Shown here one piece after another: positions 1 to 6,234 of a DNA stretch of 18,798 nt. The notes beneath the pieces are model-generated. The model searched no databases and had not been told where the DNA came from. It saw only the letters and a list, made by a program, of their open reading frames with translations. The translations under genes and the position numbers were made by a program. The stretch covers positions 1 to 18,798 of the forward strand of contig CAYUHJ010000119.1 of assembly GCA_964444365.1 (NCBI GenBank). The letters are read 5' to 3'. The stretch comes from CAYUHJ01 sp964444365. GTDB lineage: Bacteria > Planctomycetota > Planctomycetia > Gemmatales > Gemmataceae. How positions within the stretch are numbered: position 1 is the first letter of the stretch; every line of letters starts with the position of its first letter.

Positions 1-489
1 GCGGTCAGGAAGCGGTGGTGGAGTGCGTGAACGGACTCGGCTGATGGTGGGTGCACGGGGCTCTCGCTGTGGGGGTGGGTGCCAGCGGCGAGCGCGATTG
101 CCCGACCGCCGGACGCGAGAACTCCGGCCAAAAAAATTCATCCAACTATCCAACCCACGGTCAGCGTTGAAAACCCCCGTCGCCACAGGTGGCCTGCTTT
201 GGGGCAGGCACCAGCACGCTCAAACCTGGTCAGTAGAAGATGTGCGGACCGGAGCGGTTACAGCGTTTGCGCACGGAAGGAAGGTGGCGCGGAGAGAGTC
301 GAACTGGAAGTGGAAGCAGGATCTCCCAGACGCCAAACTGCTGACATAGCATACTCTGTCGCAACCGAGAAAATACACAGTTTCAGGAAGGGTCGGCGGA
401 GTTGACCGACCGTCCTCCGCTGGGTGCGGGTGGGTTGGGTTCCTGCCCTGTTGGAAGTTGTCTCCAACGAGGTTCAAGGTCGAGGCGCT
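1..489. other. Intergenic left edge, no supported gene
   Basis: I see no convincing gene here. The short overlapping open frames lack recognisable motifs and contradict each other on both strands. A small inverted repeat, GTTGGA (450-455) and TCCAAC (463-468), ends 21 bases before the methyltransferase start and could form a hairpin in its leader, but six base pairs is weak evidence. A GAGG at 482-485 lies just before the ATG at 490 and may be its ribosome binding site. No good -35/-10 pair was found. A gene ending left of base 1 cannot be excluded. Confidence 0.5.
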
Positions 490-1830
490 ATGGCTCAAAA
501 ATCTTTACACGCGTTGAGCCTGTTCTCGAATTGCGGCGCCGGCGATGTCGGGTACGCTAAAGCGGGGTTTCGTTTCGATGTGATGGCAGAGTTGGATCCC
601 CGCCGCTTGGAAGTGTGTCTGCTAAACCACCGACAAGCGACGGGCGTTCCGGGAGATTTGCGATCAACCTGGCGAAAAGTGGTTGACGAGTACCGAAAAG
701 TGACGGAGAACGCTCCTCTGTCTCTGCTGGCCGCCTGCCCTCCTTGCCAAGGCATGAGTACCGCGCGCAGCGACCGCGGAAAAGAGGACGACCCTGACGC
801 GGGAATGCAAGACGACCGGAACCTTCTGGTCACCGTCATCCTGAGTGTGGTGAAGGAGCTGAAACCGCGAGCCATCGTCGTTGAGAACGTCCTGGCCTTC
901 CTCACCCGACAGGTCCGGCATCCACAAACTTCGGACCCCATCTCGGCAGCCCGGTTGCTCTTTGAGGAGTTGAAGCAGGATTACGTGATTTACCCTTTCG
1001 TCACCGACCTGTGTGACTACGGTGTCCCTCAATCACGCAAGCGAGCTTTCCTGACTTTTTTCCGGCGGGGCGAGGCCGCAATCTCCTTCCTCGAGAACCG
1101 GGAAAAGGCGCCGTATCCCATTCCTCGGTACGGACCAAACCGAACGAAAGGGCACATCACGATTCGCAAGGCTCTTGCGTGTTTCAATTTACCCAGCCTC
1201 GATGCATCCTCCGCTGAGCGTGCGGCATCCAAGAGGGGCGGTGGCCTTCATGCCGTGCCGGTCTGGAACGAACACCGGTATCAGATGGTTGCGGCGATAC
1301 CCCCTCACTCGGGCCGAAGCGCTTGGGATAACAATCGCTGCGGGAACTGTGGACAGGTAGACGTGGGAGAAAATGATGCGATCTGTCCCAAGTGCTCAGG
1401 ACCATTACTCCGGCCGGTAGTCCGGTCGAGAGGCCGGACCCGGTTGGTGACCGGGTTTCGGAACTCCACGTACACTCGGATGAAATCGGACTCTCCGGCT
1501 GCGACGATCACCACCGCTTCAGGACACATCGGGAGCAACCACACGATCCATCCGTACGAAAATCGCCTGCTGAGCACGCTCGAGTGCGCTCTCCTCCAAA
1601 CGATTCCACGGCGCTTTTGCTGGGGCCGCGCCTTAAAAGAGTGGGGCCACACAAACGTCCGAGAAATGATTGGTGAGGCTGTCCCCCCTCGGTTTACGGC
1701 ACTCCACGGGAGGATTCTTCGGGCGCTCTTGGATGGATGCGGCGGTGTTCATCTTTACCCTATCGCAGGCCAGAGCGTCGACAGCGCGGCATTTCGATTG
1801 GTGCTCGGAAGGAAATGGAGGCCAGCGTGA
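490..1830 (+). CDS. DNA (cytosine-5) methyltransferase, Dcm-like
   Basis: This 446-residue enzyme should transfer a methyl group from S-adenosylmethionine to C5 of cytosine in a specific DNA site. The C5-methyltransferase motifs are in the usual order: motif I FSNCGAGDVG (12-21, cofactor binding), motif IV PPCQG with catalytic C86, motif VI ENV (132-134), motif VIII QSRKR (181-185), a motif IX-like stretch near 329-368, and motif X GEAVPPRF (395-402). The region between VIII and IX normally recognises the target. Here it holds two CxxC pairs (C284/C287 and C299/C302), suggesting a zinc ribbon. I prefer ATG 490 to the in-frame ATG 424, because motif I normally lies close to the N terminus and a GAGG precedes 490. 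The 3' end overlaps the Vsr gene by 16 bases, so the two are probably translationally coupled. The target sequence cannot be told from the gene. Confidence 0.93.
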   Translation: MAQKSLHALSLFSNCGAGDVGYAKAGFRFDVMAELDPRRLEVCLLNHRQATGVPGDLRSTWRKVVDEYRKVTENAPLSLLAACPPCQGMSTARSDRGKEDDPDAGMQDDRNLLVTVILSVVKELKPRAIVVENVLAFLTRQVRHPQTSDPISAARLLFEELKQDYVIYPFVTDLCDYGVPQSRKRAFLTFFRRGEAAISFLENREKAPYPIPRYGPNRTKGHITIRKALACFNLPSLDASSAERAASKRGGGLHAVPVWNEHRYQMVAAIPPHSGRSAWDNNRCGNCGQVDVGENDAICPKCSGPLLRPVVRSRGRTRLVTGFRNSTYTRMKSDSPAATITTASGHIGSNHTIHPYENRLLSTLECALLQTIPRRFCWGRALKEWGHTNVREMIGEAVPPRFTALHGRILRALLDGCGGVHLYPIAGQSVDSAAFRLVLGRKWRPA

Positions 1831-2330
1831 AGCAACGAGGAACGTACTCAGAGCGAACGAGCTTTGGCCGTTTGACTCGCTCCGAATTGATGGCTCGGGT
1901 GCCCAGTACTTCGAACAAGACCACTGAACTGCGAACCGTGGCGCTGCTCCGCGCTTGCAGGCTGAGTGGCTGGCGGCGACATTATGAATTGCTCGGGAAG
2001 CCCGACTTTGTGTGGCCAGCGACGCGCGTCGCCCTGTTTGTTGATGGTTGCTTCTGGCACGGGCACCAATGCGGTCGGAACTTAACCCCCAAGAACAACG
2101 CCGTGTTCTGGTCGGATAAGGTCGAGAAGACCCGGTTGCGGGATGCGAAGATACGAAAAGAGCTTCGGTTAAAGGGCTGGTCTGTGGTTTCGATCTGGGA
2201 GTGTGAATTGCGGAAGAGTAGCGCCACGTGCGAACAGCGAATCCGCAAGGCCGTGAGCCAAAATGCATCGAGCCGGAATCGGAACGGAAGCACACAAAAG
2301 ACGATGAAACAACGGTTACAGCTGGCCTGA
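1815..2330 (+). CDS. Vsr-type (very short patch repair-like) endonuclease
   Basis: This 171-residue protein belongs to the Vsr fold. In E. coli, Vsr nicks DNA next to T:G mismatches that arise when 5-methylcytosine deaminates at Dcm sites. The key block is clear: PDF with catalytic D64 (equivalent to D51 of E. coli Vsr), then VDGCFWHGHQC (76-86), and WEC near 128-130. The structural zinc ligands have counterparts in C79, H84, C86 and C130. The E. coli motif HGCFW is DGCFW here, a common variant in the wider family. ATG 1815 follows an AGGAA and overlaps the methyltransferase end; GTG 1827 is an alternative. The partner methyltransferase supports a repair role. However, Vsr-fold nucleases also occur in restriction and other defence loci, so cleavage of unmodified DNA is a real alternative. 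Confidence 0.88.
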   Translation: MEASVKQRGTYSERTSFGRLTRSELMARVPSTSNKTTELRTVALLRACRLSGWRRHYELLGKPDFVWPATRVALFVDGCFWHGHQCGRNLTPKNNAVFWSDKVEKTRLRDAKIRKELRLKGWSVVSIWECELRKSSATCEQRIRKAVSQNASSRNRNGSTQKTMKQRLQLA

Positions 2331-2380
2331 GTTGTTCGCCCCACCACTCAACTTCGCGGCCTTGTCCCGCGACGCCATCG

Positions 2381-5305
2381 ATGAATCCTCTCCCCCAGAC
2401 GTCAACTGAAACGTGGCGGGAGTGGGACATTCCTTATTGGAACGCAGCTCTCTTTCAGCACTATTTTGCTTCAGGACAAGCCAACGCACCGGTCCGGCGG
2501 TTTGCGGCAACGGCGCAGGAAATGAAGCGCGTCGCCGGCAGCACAACGGCATCACCCAGCGACGTGTTGCAACACTTCGTCAAAGCCTTCCGCAAGGCGT
2601 TATCAGCGAGTCAGAAGTCCTTGTGTTCTGATGCGCTGTCTCGACCGTGGGATCCGCACAACGTGCGTTCTGGTGCGATCCCCCCTTTCTTCGCGCATCT
2701 CTTGCTGACGTGTTTTGCTGCCGCGGTTTCTGGTCCGGATGGGCAACCTGAAGGAAATTTCCGACGGCGAATGAAGCGCCTTCTGGGACGTGACGTGAAG
2801 GGGGCGGCTCGCCTCAGCAAACTGCCCGAACTGTGGAAGACGATTCGAGACTGGCTGGCCGCAGCAAGGCGAGAAGGGATGCCGTATCGGGAGTTAGTCC
2901 TACCTGAACCTGGGCATCGGAAGTTGATTGGGCATTCCTACTGGCTCTCCTTTCCACCGCACCGTGACCGCCTCCGCCTCAGGCAACTATTTTCAGACCG
3001 GAGCGTGCTCTCTTCTCAAGCGTTCGACCGCGTCGGCGAAACCCTCGAGAGCCATGCGGCAGAGTTCACGCCGGGATTTCGACAAGAACTCGAGAAGTTT
3101 GTTGAGGCCGTACGAACTGGGGAGTCGAGCGAAGTTGAAGAGCACCCATTTTGGTTGGCTATTATCGATTCCCTGCCCGCCTCAGCGACAAGGCGCGTGG
3201 TAGGCGTTAATGCAATTCTCCGCCTCGACCTCGATAATGACAGGCACTTTTCGTTAACTGTGCTCGTTGAGAGGGAACACCGCTCCGATGTAGGAGAATT
3301 GCTCGTTCAGCCTGCCGGGGAATTCGCAGTGGGCGAGCACCAGTTTTTTCTAGATGTAAGTGACCCGGACCAGATCTCGCTGGCCCATCAATTACTTCGG
3401 AGGAGCCCTCAGTATTTGACGATCATCTCAACTCGCTCATCACTCTTCAAGTCACTCCGCTGGCGGGTGCTTTTATTCACCGTCTCCAAAGACGGAAGCT
3501 GGGTCTCAACACATTCTTGCCGGCAGGACCGCGAGGACATCCGAGCTCTCGTGGCGGAACAGAGCGGGAGTTCGTTTGCTCTCGCGCTGCGTGAAGCAGG
3601 GGCTCGTCCCATCGTTACGCCCTCGCTCTATCCCGGTTGGGTCGAAGTGCGCCGATTTCAAGGTCGCCATCTAGTGGCGGCTGCGAGCACCGAACTCGGG
3701 ATGATGCCGACAGTTCGTCGGCTGATCGGGTTAAAATCATTGCCGCTCCGCGGTGGCGTCCGTCTTCAAGACGGTTGGCTTGGTCGTAAGGGTTGTTTGC
3801 CAACCATCGTGGCTTCTCGCGGTGCTGTCACTCTGTGGCCATGTGGAAGTGTGGGCGGGGGGGCCTCTATCCCGCTTGAGTGCCATTCCGATTCCCCTCA
3901 CGTTTGGCACATCCCAGACACGAACTACCAAGGAGCTTTCGTCTTACGCGCCGGAGCGGGCGATGAGGACTTCGCTTGCCGACGGCTCACATTCCGCCCG
4001 TGTGGAGACGGACACCACTTTCGCCCCGTGCAGCGTTTGGAGAGATGGTTTCGAGAAGGAGCCACAGATAATGTGGAGAACCCCGCACAAGAACAGACCC
4101 CTGAACTGAGCGGGCTTGGTAGCGTCAGCGGTATGCTCCCTCAAGCGGACTCAACAGGGGATATCTCTCCCGCGGTCGCAACCCTCGTCGAAGTCTTTTC
4201 TGGTTTGGTCTGTCGTCGAAGAGGCATCGAAGAGCGTGACGTTTACGCGTGGATTGATCGCCTTCTCGGAGCACGCGGAAGGTTAGCAAGGGACATCGCA
4301 CGCGCCTGGGTCGAACATGGTAGTTTTGATCGATTAACCTCCCACCGCTGGCGTCGCAACTTGTACGTTGCTCGCCCTCCTCGGCTCGTTTTGATTGGGC
4401 AATCGACCGGCTCGATCGGGAGGATTGTCCTTCAAGGCCTCATCCCCGAAGTCACGCGCGAGCGAGTTTCGCGAGCCGCTGAGAGGCTCGGCGGGAAGCT
4501 CCTTACTCTTGGTACGTCCGATTGGGTTCCACCCATCTGGACCGTTCACTTGCCCAAGATCGAAAGTATCGAGGATGTAATTCAGCATGCCAAACTTTCG
4601 CCCTCCTTGATCGTGCGACCTTCACGGATCCAGCTCTCCTCAGTCGAGTCAATCGCCTCGAGAACTAGCCAACTGCGTCGGCACCACCGTCCGGTGGGAA
4701 CATGGGACTGGTCAATGGGCCACTTCCGGCGCGAAGCTCGAGTTGGCGTGGGCGTTGAGGTGGAACGGTATCGGCGGACGGATGTCCCAGATGCGTTTGT
4801 GGTTTGGCGGGACGGAGAACCCATTTGGCACGGGCTGTCGATGACTTGGGCAGTTCTCGTTGGAGCCTGGGCGCGGGGCGACCAACCTTTCGTGAGTGGA
4901 GATACCGACTCCTTCAGCCGCTTAGGTGGAAGAGGGCTTTATCTGCCCCTGGCCGTCGGTCGCCTTGCGTCACTTCTTGGCAGCGAGCCTCCCGGTCCTG
5001 TGCAAACAGCGGAGGGCATGAGCTACGTGTATCGGCTGGGTTCACAACTCCAACGTAATCTCATTAGAGATACCTTGTGGCCGTCTAGCCTCTCTGCTTC
5101 TCTCCTTCGCCAGATGGGATGGCTTGCAGTGTGTCTTAAGGGGATGTCGGCAGAACCACTCGTGCCTATCCCGCAAACCGTGACCGCTCTCTTGCAAAGC
5201 TACAAGTCGGTGCCTGTCGCAGCCGAACTTGCTCGCTATCTGCGCATTCCACGCCGGCTTCTGCCCTACATCTATAACCTGTTTGGACGCCTTCCAAAGG
5301 TATAG
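2381..5305 (+). CDS. Large protein of unknown family, 974 aa, in methyltransferase-Vsr module
   Basis: I do not recognise this family. The frame is open further upstream, overlapping the Vsr gene. ATG 2381 was chosen because the protein-like sequence (MNPLPQTSTETWREWDIPYW) begins there, 50 bases after the Vsr stop, although no clear ribosome binding site precedes it. The first 200 or so residues look helical. A long middle part (about 260-600) alternates short hydrophobic and charged stretches like beta-rich domains and includes LPLRGGVRLQDGWLG. The last 300 residues are rich in Trp, Arg and Leu and end in a helical segment. I see no Walker A or helicase motifs, no nuclease motif I can name, no signal peptide and no membrane segment, so it is probably cytoplasmic. 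Third positions are less GC-rich than in the right half of the window. Position suggests a partner of the methyltransferase and Vsr. Large unclassified proteins also accompany Dcm-type enzymes in defence loci such as Druantia type II, but no DruE-like helicase is present and I claim no homology. Confidence 0.85.
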   Translation: MNPLPQTSTETWREWDIPYWNAALFQHYFASGQANAPVRRFAATAQEMKRVAGSTTASPSDVLQHFVKAFRKALSASQKSLCSDALSRPWDPHNVRSGAIPPFFAHLLLTCFAAAVSGPDGQPEGNFRRRMKRLLGRDVKGAARLSKLPELWKTIRDWLAAARREGMPYRELVLPEPGHRKLIGHSYWLSFPPHRDRLRLRQLFSDRSVLSSQAFDRVGETLESHAAEFTPGFRQELEKFVEAVRTGESSEVEEHPFWLAIIDSLPASATRRVVGVNAILRLDLDNDRHFSLTVLVEREHRSDVGELLVQPAGEFAVGEHQFFLDVSDPDQISLAHQLLRRSPQYLTIISTRSSLFKSLRWRVLLFTVSKDGSWVSTHSCRQDREDIRALVAEQSGSSFALALREAGARPIVTPSLYPGWVEVRRFQGRHLVAAASTELGMMPTVRRLIGLKSLPLRGGVRLQDGWLGRKGCLPTIVASRGAVTLWPCGSVGGGASIPLECHSDSPHVWHIPDTNYQGAFVLRAGAGDEDFACRRLTFRPCGDGHHFRPVQRLERWFREGATDNVENPAQEQTPELSGLGSVSGMLPQADSTGDISPAVATLVEVFSGLVCRRRGIEERDVYAWIDRLLGARGRLARDIARAWVEHGSFDRLTSHRWRRNLYVARPPRLVLIGQSTGSIGRIVLQGLIPEVTRERVSRAAERLGGKLLTLGTSDWVPPIWTVHLPKIESIEDVIQHAKLSPSLIVRPSRIQLSSVESIASRTSQLRRHHRPVGTWDWSMGHFRREARVGVGVEVERYRRTDVPDAFVVWRDGEPIWHGLSMTWAVLVGAWARGDQPFVSGDTDSFSRLGGRGLYLPLAVGRLASLLGSEPPGPVQTAEGMSYVYRLGSQLQRNLIRDTLWPSSLSASLLRQMGWLAVCLKGMSAEPLVPIPQTVTALLQSYKSVPVAAELARYLRIPRRLLPYIYNLFGRLPKV

Positions 5306-6102
5306 CGATCATCGCCCACACACCATGAACACCGCACACCCATACTTAGGTCAAGTTGTCTGGATCGGTCACCGCGGGCTTCATCGCGCCGCACAACTAC
5401 TCGTGCTCGCAAAGTCCACAAGCGACGGGACTGCTTGGGTAGCTGTTTACGATCCAACAACTGCGGAGGCAGAGTTTCCTGACGAAGGGCTAGTTTCATG
5501 GATTGACCCACCCTCAGCATTGGAAATGGGGTCGCTGTGGCAGTTTGACTTAACGATCCAGTCAAGCTACCACGACAAACTCCCAAATACGCCTCGGCCG
5601 GCACGCGCACTTCCTCGATAAAGTTCGGGCACCCCGGATCCACCAATCCTCCGTGGGCGACCGCGTATGTCCCATGCCAGCAGTCCAGCACGCCGCGGAG
5701 CAGTACCAGCCGCGCTGCCGGTTCGTTCAACTCCCTGTCCCAGGACATGATCCAATACCGTCGCCCAACTTCGGGCGTTGCGGGGGTAAAGTCTGTCAGC
5801 TCTGCATGCGATCTCCGCCAGCCGAGCAACCGCTGCCGCATCCGGGCGATGTGGGGCGGCACATGGTCCAAGGTGTCGCCTTCGGCAAGGGCAATGGCCT
5901 CCGCATCCCGCCTGTTCAGGCCGAGGGCTTGGCCGGCGTCCTCGGAGTAGGAATAGTGGATGCCCGTCTCTTGAGCGGCGACAGCCATCAAGGGCGTGTC
6001 ACCGTTGTGCCGGGCATGCACGTCACCATTCGATTTCAGGTCGAACTCGTACCCGCTGAGTACCAGGGCATCGAAGAGGGTTAAAAAGCGGTCGAGATCC
6101 AT
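5272..6102 (-). CDS. Hypothetical protein, probably truncated at its 3' end and running into foreign sequence
   Basis: The frame encodes 276 residues from ATG at 6102. Only about the first 175 look like a real protein: MDLDRFLTLFDALVLSGYEF, then a segment with GDTPLMAVAAQETG, then a GRRYWIMSWDRELNEPAARLVLL stretch ending near FIEEVRVPAEAYLGV. I do not recognise the family; the RHNGDTPLM piece is faintly ankyrin-like. From about residue 176 (near 5580) onward the sequence is low-complexity Arg/Leu/Thr and is exactly antisense to the plus-strand genes ending at 5305 and 5621. The simplest reading is that the original 3' end was lost when the neighbouring block joined here, leaving a chimeric or dead gene. 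No clear ribosome binding site was seen. It lies 132 bases downstream of the primase-like gene on the same strand and could be co-transcribed with it. Confidence 0.55.
   Translation of the reverse strand: MDLDRFLTLFDALVLSGYEFDLKSNGDVHARHNGDTPLMAVAAQETGIHYSYSEDAGQALGLNRRDAEAIALAEGDTLDHVPPHIARMRQRLLGWRRSHAELTDFTPATPEVGRRYWIMSWDRELNEPAARLVLLRGVLDCWHGTYAVAHGGLVDPGCPNFIEEVRVPAEAYLGVCRGSLTGSLSQTATATPFPMLRVGQSMKLALRQETLPPQLLDRKQLPKQSRRLWTLRARVVVRRDEARGDRSRQLDLSMGVRCSWCVGDDRYTFGRRPNRL
5325..5621 (+). CDS. Small protein of unknown function, 98 aa, probably altered at its 3' end
   Basis: ATG 5325 lies 19 bases after the stop of the 974-residue protein, suggesting a fourth gene of the same transcript. 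The first 85 residues look like a small globular domain (GQVVWIGHRGLHRAAQLL, then VAVYDPTTAEAEFPDEGLVSWID), perhaps an SH3-like beta barrel, but this is only an impression. There is no signal peptide or membrane segment. The last 13 or so residues (about PNTPRPARALPR) are antisense to what looks like authentic coding sequence of the opposing gene, so the natural C terminus has probably been replaced at a junction near 5580. Function unknown. Confidence 0.5.
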   Translation: MNTAHPYLGQVVWIGHRGLHRAAQLLVLAKSTSDGTAWVAVYDPTTAEAEFPDEGLVSWIDPPSALEMGSLWQFDLTIQSSYHDKLPNTPRPARALPR

Positions 6103-6234
6103 GCCACACGCCCGGCGGGCAGAGGTGAGGGTATTCCTGTCGGCCTCACTGTCTTTCAGAGGAACCGGGTGGTCAAGGGAATTCGACCCACGAACCCGAG
6201 ACCCACCGAAGTCGGTTCGGTTCTCAACCTGCTG

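Noticed and set aside
283..312. Minus-strand sequence resembling the 3' end of a tRNA (TTCGACT loop followed by CTCTCCGCGCCACC)
   Set aside because: Only two of five T-arm pairs form and no matching acceptor or anticodon arm exists upstream. A chance match or at best a decayed att-like remnant.
490..5305. Complete Druantia, DISARM or BREX system
   Set aside because: No helicase, PglZ, DrmB-like or other signature component could be found. The methyltransferase alone does not define these systems.
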